Source: Methanolobus sp.
GTDB lineage: Archaea; Halobacteriota; Methanosarcinia; Methanosarcinales; Methanosarcinaceae
Length of the DNA stretch: 64,000 nucleotides
Direction: 5' to 3'
Assembly: GCF_016278385.1 (NCBI RefSeq)
Contig: NZ_JADQBY010000006.1
Coordinates: 81,737-145,736 of the forward strand
A model generated the notes under the pieces. That model searched no databases. It was not told the origin of the DNA and worked only from the letters and a program-made list of their open reading frames with translations. Numbering within the stretch: position 1 is the stretch's first letter; every line of letters begins with the position of its first letter. The position numbers were made by a program, and so were the translations under genes. Below are positions 19,432 to 27,983 of this stretch, piece after piece.

Positions 19432-20568
19432 TTAGCCATTGATTGGTTTTTTGGCATTGTCGATAATATAGTCTGCAAGTTCTTTTTTAAGGCGCATGTA
19501 CTCTGCATCCGAAACACCAAGTGTTTCCAGTACTCCATCCCTCAGATAACATGGTTTTGATATTTTACAGCACCACACAAGGCTTCCAAAGCACGTGCTA
19601 TCGCCAAATTCAAGCATCGTATCTTTGGCATATTCCATTTTGACATCCGTAAATTCCTGTGCGCTGTACCCCAGCTTCTTGATGGTGTTGTGTACAGGGC
19701 ATGGTTTTACTGGCAGACAGCAGAAAGCAAGTCCTCTTAGGTCACCTTCTCCTCTGCATACATGTTTTGGTGCATTGTACCATCCCATGTCTTTTTGTTG
19801 TGTTGATATATTGTTTACAAGCTGGCTGACAAGTGCAGAGTCTTCAAGAACTCCACGTGCAACGGAAACCATATCTGCCCCCCTTGAGAACATATCTTTT
19901 GCCATCTCGATGTCTGTTACTGAATTGTTGCATATCAGGAACATCCTTGTGGAGTCCCTTATGTTCTTTATGAGTTTCAGATCAGCACCTGCACCTTCCT
20001 GCATAGCATCAAGATGGAGTATGTCTGCGCCAGCAGACTCGATTTGCTGCACCAGCTCAATGTCATCCACAACATTTGCACGTACTTTCACAGAGAGCAC
20101 GACACCTGTTTCTTTTATGTGCTTGATCCAGTCACAGAGCTTAGCCAGATCCGTTAGTAGTGCCTGTCCTGCACCGATATCTATTATTTCCTTCTGCCTG
20201 CAATGAGCATCCAGTTCAAGGATAACACCTGCATCCTTTACGAGCTTTGCAGCTTCTATAAGGGGTTCTACTGTTGAGCTTCTCACATTGACAGCTACCA
20301 CAGGTCCATTATTTACTGCCTTGATTTCGCTTTCAATAAGCTTCAAAGGTTCACTGGATTCAAACTCTTCCCTGCCTCTTGCAACAATCTCTGATGCTGC
20401 TTTCTGTGTTGCAGCATCAAGGTTGTATCCTCCAAGTATTACAAGTCCGGCATCCTTTGCCTTTTCATTTGCAAAACGACTGTCGGTTATTCCTCCCATT
20501 GGGGCAAGCGCAATAGGGTTTCTAAAAGAAACATTTCCTATTTTAATATCAAAAAGATTATCAGACAC
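19432..20568 (-). CDS. Methanogenesis marker 9 domain protein, TIM-barrel flavoenzyme-like
   Basis: First gene of the reverse-strand operon. Residues about 1-250 are a TIM barrel like dihydroorotate dehydrogenase and dihydrouridine synthase (NPIALAPMGGITDSRFANE; VSVARGVLED near the phosphate-binding end). Residues about 255-340 form a cysteine-rich tail (HVCRGEGDLRGLAFCCLPVK, PCPVHN, STCFGSLVWCCKISKPCYL) that matches the methanogenesis marker 9 domain, found in nearly all methanogens. It is predicted to use FMN and an iron-sulfur cluster; the reaction is unknown. A small perfect hairpin lies upstream at 20601-20616. Confidence 0.8.
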   Translation of the reverse strand: MSDNLFDIKIGNVSFRNPIALAPMGGITDSRFANEKAKDAGLVILGGYNLDAATQKAASEIVARGREEFESSEPLKLIESEIKAVNNGPVVAVNVRSSTVEPLIEAAKLVKDAGVILELDAHCRQKEIIDIGAGQALLTDLAKLCDWIKHIKETGVVLSVKVRANVVDDIELVQQIESAGADILHLDAMQEGAGADLKLIKNIRDSTRMFLICNNSVTDIEMAKDMFSRGADMVSVARGVLEDSALVSQLVNNISTQQKDMGWYNAPKHVCRGEGDLRGLAFCCLPVKPCPVHNTIKKLGYSAQEFTDVKMEYAKDTMLEFGDSTCFGSLVWCCKISKPCYLRDGVLETLGVSDAEYMRLKKELADYIIDNAKKPING

Positions 20569-20781
20569 GTTTTTACCTCGGGTAAATATTAATTTTAATT
20601 GTAATTTTCGAATTACTATTTATGTCGCTGTTTAATGATTGGTTCTATTATTAAAATTGTGGTGTAAATTGCGTTTTAGTACCCAACTGTTTATATAGTG
20701 CATACATGCGAACTATACAAAAGAATTTTAAAAAATAACAAGTAAATATATGTATTAAATAAAAAAATATAGGTGCTTAAA

Positions 20782-21551
20782 ATGGTAAGAAATTATGAAA
20801 AACTGGTACTACAACACATCGATAGCATAGAGAACCCTATGCAGCAGGAAACGATTAAGAGATATGTCAGATACTGCAAAGACCAGAATCAGAGTATAAG
20901 GACAATCTCAGGTAAGGTACACACTATCAAAGCGATAGGTGCTTACTATCGTGATAAAGCATTCGAGGACTTGACAAAAGATTATATTGAAGATTATATT
21001 GATTCCGATGCATTCAGGTGTAATAGTCAACCCGGACGAAATGAAATATCACAATCAACATTAGGATATTACGGAATCAATATTCGGTCATTTTTCAAGT
21101 GGGTTCACTTCCGGGGGGCTGCACAGATGAAAAAGAAGGGATTATACCCGGAATGTGTAGATTGGATGGAAATAAAACAGGTACAGAAAATAACAACACC
21201 TGACCAACTTTTCATATCAATATTATACGATACGAGTGGTCGTTTGGGGGAAATACCGGACCAAGGCCTGTGAGACTTTTCATGAGTGTTCCATATCTGA
21301 AGCAGTATATGCAGACTCTTGTACGAGGAAGGTATCTTATCAGGACAAAAAACGGTAGGATGTCTGACACCAGAGCACAGAGAATTGTAAAAGATGCTGC
21401 TAAAGCGATAGGTGTCTAACGCACCGTGTACCCTCATCTCTATAGGCACGGCGCAGCTACCCGTTTAGCAGGAAAACTTACTGAATCGCAACTCAAGCAC
21501 TTTGCAGGATGGAAGCCTTTTATTTTCATTGAATATCCACAATGTGTTTAA
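20782..21551 (+). pseudogene. Broken tyrosine recombinase (integrase)
   Basis: The ATG at 20782 follows AGGTG (20771-20775) and opens a phage-type SAM-like core-binding domain (RNYEKLVLQHIDSIENPMQQ) with the first catalytic-domain strand ILYDTSGRLGE containing the active-site arginine. The frame then stops at 21271-21273 where the RxGEL motif should continue. Downstream, another frame carries RVYPHLYRHG-like sequence (VYPHLYRHGAATRLAG, then LKHFAGW), the H-x-x-R box, but with an in-frame TAA before it (after KAIGV) and a loss of the final tyrosine. So there is at least one deletion or frameshift, one stop and a truncated end. It resembles the intact integrase at 62252. Confidence 0.85.
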
Positions 21552-21665
21552 AAAATTGTTTGTAATATATTTAAATTCGTATATAAATACAAGTGGCAAC
21601 ATTATATATGAAAATATTGAAAGTTTTCAAATATATTGAAATGTATGGAAAAAAGTATTGAACAT

Positions 21666-22016
21666 TCACAATAGATGATAAATCAATGATATCAAGTACG
21701 ATGTGTTCTGACCACATTCATCTATCATCTCAGGTCTGACACCCTTAACGCCTGAGACGTATTTGTTAAATTTGCCTGCAACACACTTGAATTGATTGAA
21801 ATTAATGTACCTCTCTGCCTTTAGATGTGATGAACTCTTGTGCATCTTGGCAACGTCTACAACTATCTGTTGCCCTGCAACCCTAGCATTGAAGTAATTG
21901 TCATCCTTCCTACGTTTTATGCCAACCGTCTTGAAATCATTGCCTTCTGGAATTAGTTGTTCCAACAAGACCTTCCATGATTTTTCCATATCACTGAAAT
22001 CTTTTGTTTCGTTCAT
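21666..22016 (-). CDS. Hypothetical protein
   Basis: A 116-residue protein I do not recognise. It is soluble and basic in the middle (KTVGIKRRKDDNYFNARVAG), with no cysteine cluster or membrane helix. An in-frame TTG at 22022 would add two residues. It follows a 49-codon reverse-strand frame by 27 bases and may form a two-gene unit with it. It lies in the AT-rich patch next to the broken integrase, so it is probably mobile-element cargo. Confidence 0.5.
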   Translation of the reverse strand: MNETKDFSDMEKSWKVLLEQLIPEGNDFKTVGIKRRKDDNYFNARVAGQQIVVDVAKMHKSSSHLKAERYINFNQFKCVAGKFNKYVSGVKGVRPEMIDECGQNTSYLISLIYHLL

Positions 22017-22043
22017 AGTCAATTACTTATACGTCTTCGTCTT

Positions 22044-22193
22044 TTAAAGAGGTTCGCTATATTTCTTTTGATATTGCATTTTAGCAACCATCTTATCCAG
22101 ATCTTTAATAAGATGCCTATTCCACAATATCTTTTCTCTATTGGCTTCTATTTTAATCCTCATATTATCATAAACAATTTCTGTAAGCTCCAT
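22044..22193 (-). CDS. Small hypothetical protein (49 residues)
   Basis: A 49-codon frame starting MELTEIVYDNMRIKIEANRE and ending KKYSEPL. It is amphipathic, helical and lysine-rich, with plausible coding composition. A TATA-like ATATATA lies just upstream on the reverse strand (about 22206-22214) and no clear ribosome-binding site is present, which would fit a leaderless message. It precedes the 116-residue gene. No family recognised. Confidence 0.4.
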   Translation of the reverse strand: MELTEIVYDNMRIKIEANREKILWNRHLIKDLDKMVAKMQYQKKYSEPL

Positions 22194-22373
22194 TTCCAGT
22201 GCAAACGTATATATAAAACTTTATAATAATTTTAATTCAAAGTCAATACTTTTAGTGTTGACTTGGGGTTCGAAGCGCATGAAGACTTTATCATATTACA
22301 CAAATCAGTTCCGAGAAATGTGATAAACATCCATTTGAATAAGATTTAATACAGCCATGAACAATTATTTGAT

Positions 22374-23102
22374 ATGCAAGTCATAACTTGGAATTGTTGT
22401 AGAGCTTTCAAAAAGAAGCATGTTCATCTTCTTTCACTTAATCCTGATTTATTAGTTATACTTGAATGCGAAAATCCTTACAAGATTAACACGAAATTTT
22501 ATCATCAGTCTGTATGGGTCGGGGACAATGAAAACAAAGGGTTGGGAGTATTCAGCTTTAATAACATCAATATTCAAATACATGAGTCGTATTGTGACAA
22601 ATACAAGTATGCTGTTCCCGTCGTGGTCACCAATTCTGAGAACAAAAGAAGTGTAAACCTCATCGCCATCTGGTCACAAAATAACAAAGAAGAGCGAAAC
22701 AGACGATATATTGGAGAGGTTTACAGTTCATTGGATTACTATGAAAACCTGCTTAAATCCCCTGTAATAATTGCAGGTGATTTCAATTGGAACATCAAGA
22801 TGGATTATGATGCTGATGCTCCATTAAGAGGGACATTTGCAGATGTACGGGATTTGCTTGAACAGTACAACATTCATAGCATGTATCATTCTTACAACAA
22901 TCTAGACTTTGGTGCTGAAAAAGAAGACCCTACGTTCTTTCTCACATTCAATGAACAGAAACCATATCACACAGATTACATGTTTGCATCAGCAGACATA
23001 ATCGATAAAATGAAATCGTTCTCTGTAGGTAAATATGCTGATTGGCGCCTTCTCAAGAGTGACCATATGCCTCTGATAGTAGAATTTGCTGATATTATGT
23101 AG
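22374..23102 (+). CDS. Endonuclease/exonuclease/phosphatase (EEP) family protein
   Basis: A 242-residue metal-dependent phosphoesterase of the exonuclease III/DNase I superfamily. Motifs in order: VITWNCC (residues 3-9), VILECE (metal-binding glutamate, about 29), IIAGDFNWN (Asp and Asn, about 137-145), HTDYMFAS and SDHMPLIVEF (catalytic His, about 228-237). The compact size and lack of a signal peptide suggest a cytoplasmic nuclease or phosphatase; the substrate is unknown. It stands alone between the broken integrase patch and gdhA and is AT-rich, consistent with horizontal acquisition. Confidence 0.82.
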   Translation: MQVITWNCCRAFKKKHVHLLSLNPDLLVILECENPYKINTKFYHQSVWVGDNENKGLGVFSFNNINIQIHESYCDKYKYAVPVVVTNSENKRSVNLIAIWSQNNKEERNRRYIGEVYSSLDYYENLLKSPVIIAGDFNWNIKMDYDADAPLRGTFADVRDLLEQYNIHSMYHSYNNLDFGAEKEDPTFFLTFNEQKPYHTDYMFASADIIDKMKSFSVGKYADWRLLKSDHMPLIVEFADIM

Positions 23103-23324
23103 CTACTTGGTGCTTTCGGCAAACATTTCACGGATAAAACACTTCATTTTGATACTTGCAAATGTCAGTGTATCCAATGAAGTTAATGCGGATGTTCGGA
23201 ATTGCTGACGATAGAGGTTTACTTTCTTATATGTTTCTTGTTCAAGTGGTAAGATCATTATTGGGTTTTTGAAACTGCAATAATATGCATATGCTTCAGG
23301 CAGAGTGAAAGCGAAGAGCTTCAA
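23103..23324 (-). CDS. Doubtful small hypothetical protein
   Basis: A 73-codon reverse frame beginning at TTG with no ribosome-binding site, ending on the base next to the EEP stop. The sequence (KLFAFTLPEAYAYYCSFKNP) looks protein-like, so it could be a fragment of an older gene. I do not recognise it. Confidence 0.2.
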   Translation of the reverse strand: MKLFAFTLPEAYAYYCSFKNPIMILPLEQETYKKVNLYRQQFRTSALTSLDTLTFASIKMKCFIREMFAESTK

Positions 23325-23574
23325 AAAAGGTATTTCATAAAGCTACTTCTATTTTGATGAATCTATTCATTATCCTTCCTATATCAAAAGTAGTAACTTA
23401 TTGGATAATATGTGAGGATACATTAATTAGAGCATAGGGTACTATTGTTGCTATCAATTCATGATGTATTTCCAATGGTTAAAGCAGAAACACTAAAATT
23501 AATATACATTGCAGACATTAAATAAACTAAGTACTATAACTCTTTTTACGAAGTGATTTTATTAATATAACGGT

Positions 23575-24855
23575 TTATGGTTGCAGATTTCCTCTCAATC
23601 TTTCAGCATGAAGTATACTTCTGATAGCAAATTGCAAAGCAGCTCTTCTCATACTGCAGTTCTGATTCGTGCAGACATTGTGAACACTTGCGAAAGCCGT
23701 TGTCATTGTATATCTGAGTCTTTCCAGCACTTTTTCTTCTTTCCAGTAATCCTGATTCAGATTCTGAATCCACTCAAAGTAGCTTACAACAACTCCGCCG
23801 GCATTTGCCAGTATATCAGGTATCACCAGTACTCCCCTGTCTACCAGAGATCTACTAGCTTCCAGAGTTGTAGGTGCATTTGCCAGTTCCAGTATTACTT
23901 TTGCCTTTATATCTGCTGAATTATCCTTTCCAATCTGTTTTGAAAGGGCTGCAGGAATGAGGATACCACAATCAGATACCAATAATTCTTCGTTACTTAT
24001 TTTGGTGGTATCCGGGAAGTCAAGTACAGAACCTGTCTGATGTTTGTGTTCGATAAGTTTTGGAATATCAATTCCATTAACGTTGCGTATTCCTCCGCTG
24101 GAATCACTGACAGCACAGATGCGGTATCCTTTTTCATGAAGTATCTTTGCAGCATTCTTACCCACATTCCTAAATCCCTGAATCGCCACACATGGAGATC
24201 CTACTTCCATTTCAATGGTCTGTAGTGCTTTTTCAAGTACAAAGATTCCTCCAAGTGCCGTGGAAATGGTCCTTACCTGACTGCCGCCCAGTTCAATCGG
24301 TTTGCCTGTAACTATTGCGGGTACATGTCTGCCCTTTATCCTTTCGAACTCATCCAATATCCAGACCATGACATTTTCATCAGTATATGCATCCGGTGCC
24401 GGTATATCTTTGAAAGGTCCCATGATGTCCGATATCTCACGTATATAGGCTCTCGTTATACTTTCCAGTTCGCCTCTGCTTATCTTCTTCGTGTCAACGA
24501 CGATACCACCCTTTGCTCCGCCAAAGGGTATGTTTACAAGTGCACATTTAAGTGCCATCAGAAATGCTAGATTCTTAAGACCATCCAGTTCAAGTTTGGG
24601 ATGATATCTGATTCCACCTTTTGTAGGTCCACGGGCATCGTTATATTGAACTCTGTGACCTACAAACATTTTTGTTTTTCCGGAATCCATGCGCACAGGG
24701 AAATGTACGGTGAAGGAACGTTTTGGCATGTCAAGCAGATCTATCTCTTCCGGAGATAATACAAGGGCCTCGTACACGTTCTCCAGCTCCATCATGCACA
24801 GATGACATGTATTCATACTATCAAAATGAATCCTTTCAATGTTGTTTGTTATCAC
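23575..24855 (-). CDS. gdhA: Glutamate dehydrogenase (Glu/Leu/Phe/Val dehydrogenase family)
   Basis: Interconverts glutamate and 2-oxoglutarate plus ammonia with NAD(P). The 426-residue protein has the substrate domain (RVQYNDARGPTKGGIRYHP; catalytic lysine in LKCALVNIPFGGAKGGI, about residues 103-119) and the Rossmann domain. The GTG at 24855 follows AGGGGA by seven bases. One oddity: the dinucleotide loop reads AIQGFRNVGKNA where the family normally has GFGNVG or GFGNAG, so an arginine replaces the central glycine. Cofactor preference or activity may be changed. Monocistronic. Confidence 0.9.
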   Translation of the reverse strand: MITNNIERIHFDSMNTCHLCMMELENVYEALVLSPEEIDLLDMPKRSFTVHFPVRMDSGKTKMFVGHRVQYNDARGPTKGGIRYHPKLELDGLKNLAFLMALKCALVNIPFGGAKGGIVVDTKKISRGELESITRAYIREISDIMGPFKDIPAPDAYTDENVMVWILDEFERIKGRHVPAIVTGKPIELGGSQVRTISTALGGIFVLEKALQTIEMEVGSPCVAIQGFRNVGKNAAKILHEKGYRICAVSDSSGGIRNVNGIDIPKLIEHKHQTGSVLDFPDTTKISNEELLVSDCGILIPAALSKQIGKDNSADIKAKVILELANAPTTLEASRSLVDRGVLVIPDILANAGGVVVSYFEWIQNLNQDYWKEEKVLERLRYTMTTAFASVHNVCTNQNCSMRRAALQFAIRSILHAERLRGNLQP

Positions 24856-25056
24856 TATTATGTCCCCTGTAAAATTGTCTATTTAGTGTTTTTAAACTAA
24901 TCTACTAAAAGATGTCGTAAAGATGGCTTGTTTTTGCAGGCTGTTATTCATGTATATTTTTATTTTCTCACAACTCAAAGACTATATACTATCAGCACAA
25001 ACAGTTCAAATAACCATAGATTTTGCCTGTGGGAAACAACAAGTGGAGGTAGATTC

Positions 25057-25263
25057 ATGAACTGTATTGTTTGTGGTATTGAAAGTGAAACAAAGTATTG
25101 TAATGAGTGCGGAAAAGTTATGGATGAAGTTATCAGGACAATTGGGGAGAAACGCTGGAGTGCAATTGATGATTGTTCTTTCATATATCCAATGGTGCTC
25201 AGAGTTGCAAAGGGCGAGTTTACCGTCCATGATATAATCCAGTCACTTGAAGTTGAGGACTAA
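25057..25263 (+). CDS. Small zinc-ribbon protein
   Basis: A 68-residue protein starting at an ATG six bases after GGAGGT (25045-25050). Two CxxC knuckles, CIVCG and CNECG (residues 3-7 and 15-19), form a probable zinc ribbon. The rest (WSAIDDCSFIYPMVLRVAKG) is a short helical tail. No family beyond zinc ribbon is recognised. The gene stands alone between gdhA (divergent) and the GDT1-type transporter. Confidence 0.6.
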   Translation: MNCIVCGIESETKYCNECGKVMDEVIRTIGEKRWSAIDDCSFIYPMVLRVAKGEFTVHDIIQSLEVED

Positions 25264-25466
25264 TCAACTTCTATTTTTAACACAGAAATATAATTAATAA
25301 AAAATCCAATGGAAAGTTGGCCTGCAAGTTTTTTCCATGGTGCTTTTTTGTCTATCTTTTATTGAAGCAGGAAACATATTGTTGTCCTTTTTTTGTCCTT
25401 TAGATTTATTATAAATTAAAGACTGCTTTAACATAGTTTAAATAATAGGTTAGGGAATAATGGAGT

Positions 25467-26018
25467 ATGATCCAGGACATTTTGATACCGTTCCTGCTTG
25501 TAGGTCTTGCTGAACTGGGTGACAAAACTCAGCTTGCAGTGCTTGTATTATCCACCAAGACAAAAAAGTATGCATCATTGCTCGCAGGTGTGATGCTTGC
25601 ATTCATATTGACGGACGGTCTTGCAATTCTCTTAGGAAATTTCATAGCAAATAAAGTCCCAATGGATTATGTGCGCATAGGAGCGGGTATCATGTTCATT
25701 ATTTTTGGTATTACAACTCTGCTGAACAGGGAGGATGATGACGATGATGGTTCTTACCAACTGAAAAGTCCTTTTATTTCAGGATTTGCGTTGATCCTTG
25801 TGTCTGAGATGGGAGATAAAACACAACTTGCCTCTGCTCTTTTTGCTACACAGTATGATCCTGTTCTGGTCTTTATAGGTGTGATAATTGCATTGTTCGT
25901 TCTTTCCTCCCTGGCGATTTTTGTAGGTAAGGTGCTTATGGAGAGGATCAACAAGAGGACGATTTCAACAGTAGCTGGTATTTTGTTCATTCTGATCGGT
26001 GTTTCGTTCTTCCTCTGA
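25467..26018 (+). CDS. GDT1/TMEM165 (UPF0016) family cation transporter
   Basis: A 183-residue membrane protein with six predicted helices in two inverted halves, each with the family signature: LAELGDKTQLAVL (residues about 13-25) and VSEMGDKTQLASA (about 112-124). UPF0016 members move Mn2+ or Ca2+ in exchange for protons. An acidic loop (NREDDDDDG) separates the halves. The direction of transport here is inferred from the family. Full length. Confidence 0.9.
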   Translation: MIQDILIPFLLVGLAELGDKTQLAVLVLSTKTKKYASLLAGVMLAFILTDGLAILLGNFIANKVPMDYVRIGAGIMFIIFGITTLLNREDDDDDGSYQLKSPFISGFALILVSEMGDKTQLASALFATQYDPVLVFIGVIIALFVLSSLAIFVGKVLMERINKRTISTVAGILFILIGVSFFL

Positions 26019-26104
26019 AGTACGGTGGTTACACCCTTCTTTTTAGCAGTTAAAACAAAAATTAATAAATCAGAAGCTTCTATTTTATTCAGGGAGGTTT
26101 TATT

Positions 26105-26323
26105 ATAGTACATATACTAAAATGCAGAGACCTTGGATTCAATGATGATTTCATTGTGATTGACAATGATCCCAAAGCAGCAAAGGAAAAAATGATAGAA
26201 CATGTGAAGACTAAACATAAGGATGAATTCGAAGAGCTATCTGATTTCCATCAGGACGAGATTATTTCAAAAGTAGATTTCCTGCTTAACCGTGGCTGTG
26301 GTTGTGGCGTACTAAAGCTCTGA
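26105..26323 (+). CDS. DUF1059-like small protein with a non-canonical (ATA or ATT) start
   Basis: An uninterrupted 72-codon frame reads VHILKCRDLGFNDDF and ends NRGCGCGVLKL, a small conserved-looking protein resembling DUF1059. There is no ATG, GTG or TTG before the conserved N-terminus. A strong GGAGGT (26093-26098) instead places an ATA at 26105 at six bases, or an ATT at 26102 at three. Either an unusual start codon is used or the start has mutated. The body shows no other damage. It was found by reading the sequence between the transporter and rnpB. Confidence 0.55.
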   Translation: MVHILKCRDLGFNDDFIVIDNDPKAAKEKMIEHVKTKHKDEFEELSDFHQDEIISKVDFLLNRGCGCGVLKL

Positions 26324-26394
26324 CTTATTAAATTCATTTTTCTTATTTTTTTGTTTATGAACACTAAATGATTAGCCCTGTTCTTTTAATCATA

Positions 26395-26405
26395 AGGTAT
26401 ATATC
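26395..26405 (+). promoter_or_regulatory. TATA box of rnpB
   Basis: AGGTATATATC lies about 25 bases before the predicted 5' end of rnpB at about 26424, the correct distance for an archaeal promoter. Confidence 0.55.
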
Positions 26406-26423
26406 ACATGGTATCCAGTCTGT

Positions 26424-26809
26424 GCCTGAGAGAGGAAGGACGGTCGCCGGGTCATTTGACCTGAGGAAAGTCTCCCCACCTTCTAAACACACGAATGTCT
26501 GTAAAGGACATCGGGCGAGAGCCCGGGCAGTTGCTTTGCAACTCATGCAGTTCGCTGCATGCTGGCACAGAAACGATACCGTACCATGTTAATGCTATGA
26601 TGCTGAAAAGCTGAGGTCGCATGGATCGCGGATGGAACGGCGAATCCTCGTGGGTGCAAGTCAGAAGTAGGGGGCAATGGTTGTTTAGACCATTCCCGAA
26701 GTTTGTGGACGCGTAGCCGAATGCCGTCAATGCAGCTCTTAGGAGCGTATAATCCTGCCATGCGGGATGAATATATTGCATTAACAGAAGGGAGCTTACT
26801 CTCCTCACT
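26424..26809 (+). ncRNA. rnpB: RNase P RNA (archaeal type A)
   Basis: Catalytic RNA that removes 5' leaders from pre-tRNA. Conserved elements are visible in order: GAGGAAAGTCTCCCC (CR I, about 26461-26475), GGGCGAGAGCCCGGGC, the CACAGAAACGATACCG block, GGTGCAAGTC near 26651, and ACAGAAGGGAGCTTAC (CR V, about 26784-26799). TGAGAGAG at the 5' end can pair with CTCTCCTCA at the 3' end to form P1, which sets the boundaries to within a few bases. About 385 bases is normal for archaea. It converges on the geranylgeranyl reductase gene with a gap of about ten bases. Confidence 0.93.
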
Positions 26810-26819
26810 CAATACCTTC

Positions 26820-27959
26820 TTATTTTTTGAGCCAGCGTAATTTGAAATTGAATATAAGCCATTTAACAAGGTCTTTGTACGTTCTATTAAAAGTCACTAC
26901 TTCAAGGAACATATCAAGGATATCAGTTTCTTTTATAAAAGCATTGAAAGACCGTTCAGGGAAATAGTGCATTATCTTTGTGAAAATAAGTGAATATTTC
27001 AGATGCTCCCCAAATTCAGAGTAACATATTTTTTCATAATTTACGAGTTCCTGAAGATTTGACCCGTTTCCTGCATTCTCTGTGATGATATCTGCTGCAA
27101 GTTGTCCTGAGCGGATGGCATAGGCCAGTCCTTCACCTGTAAATGCATCAACAAAGCCTGCTGCATCACCACTTAATATTATCCTTCCCTCGACCAGTTT
27201 TCTTTTGTGGCCGCCACATGGGATCACATGCCCAGTGAGTTTGTATTCTCCAGTGAAACCATTAACTTTCAGATAATCCTGCATTGCTTTTTTAGGGTAT
27301 GGTAGATGCTTTGCCATCACACTGCCAGCACCTACTGAATAGTATCCTTTGTGTGGAAATACCCATCCATATCCTACTCCGGATACACCAAAGTGCATTT
27401 CGATAGCATCTTTTATGTATTGGTCAATAATTTCATCATTTTCCTCAATTTCAGTGACAAGACAAACACCGCATTCACTTTTGTTGTCCTCTCTTCTGAC
27501 TACTGTTTTAAGCTTACCCTGTGAACCGGTCGCAATTATCACATATCTGGCTTTGTAACTATCTTTATTTGTTGTTATGGAAACGTGTGAATCACTCTGG
27601 GATATATCTGTAACTTTTTCCCCATGATGAATATCAATGCCCGTCTCTTTTGCTTTTTCAAGCAGGAAATTATCAAATATACTTCTTGTTACAATTACAG
27701 AAAGCCGGTAATCTTTGAAATACTCTATACTTTTTCCACGGAAGCGAACCCTTCCTCCTAAAATATTCCTTTCTATGATCTCTTCCGGTATTTCAAAATC
27801 AAGATAGGATTTCGCATGTTCAGATAATGCTCCTCCGCATGGTTTGTATCGGGGGAACATTTCTTTCTCGATTACAAGCGTTTTAAGTCCGTTCTTTCCT
27901 GCTATTCTTCCAGCAGACGAACCGGCAGGTCCAGCACCAATGATTATAAGGTCATACAT
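26820..27959 (-). CDS. Geranylgeranyl reductase family FAD enzyme
   Basis: FAD-dependent oxidoreductase that saturates isoprenoid double bonds, probably of archaeal lipids or the methanophenazine/menaquinone type side chain. The 379-residue protein has the N-terminal FAD motif IIGAGPAGSSAGRIAG, the family's KPCGGALSEHAKSYL, YGWVFPHKGYYSVGAG and the second FAD motif GDAAGFVDAFTGEGLAYA. Methanosarcinales carry several paralogues; which substrate this one takes is not readable here. It is third in an operon after two DUF116 proteins, 24 bases downstream of the second. Confidence 0.88.
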   Translation of the reverse strand: MYDLIIIGAGPAGSSAGRIAGKNGLKTLVIEKEMFPRYKPCGGALSEHAKSYLDFEIPEEIIERNILGGRVRFRGKSIEYFKDYRLSVIVTRSIFDNFLLEKAKETGIDIHHGEKVTDISQSDSHVSITTNKDSYKARYVIIATGSQGKLKTVVRREDNKSECGVCLVTEIEENDEIIDQYIKDAIEMHFGVSGVGYGWVFPHKGYYSVGAGSVMAKHLPYPKKAMQDYLKVNGFTGEYKLTGHVIPCGGHKRKLVEGRIILSGDAAGFVDAFTGEGLAYAIRSGQLAADIITENAGNGSNLQELVNYEKICYSEFGEHLKYSLIFTKIMHYFPERSFNAFIKETDILDMFLEVVTFNRTYKDLVKWLIFNFKLRWLKK

Positions 27960-27983
27960 ATGTGCACCACATTTCTCAAAGGG

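Noticed and set aside
19595..20206. 203-codon antisense frame opposite the marker 9 gene
   Set aside because: Codon mirror of a strongly supported gene, without a ribosome-binding site or recognisable sequence.
26364..26869. Several 60-118 codon frames on both strands over the RNase P RNA
   Set aside because: They overlap a confidently recognised structured RNA and show no protein motif.
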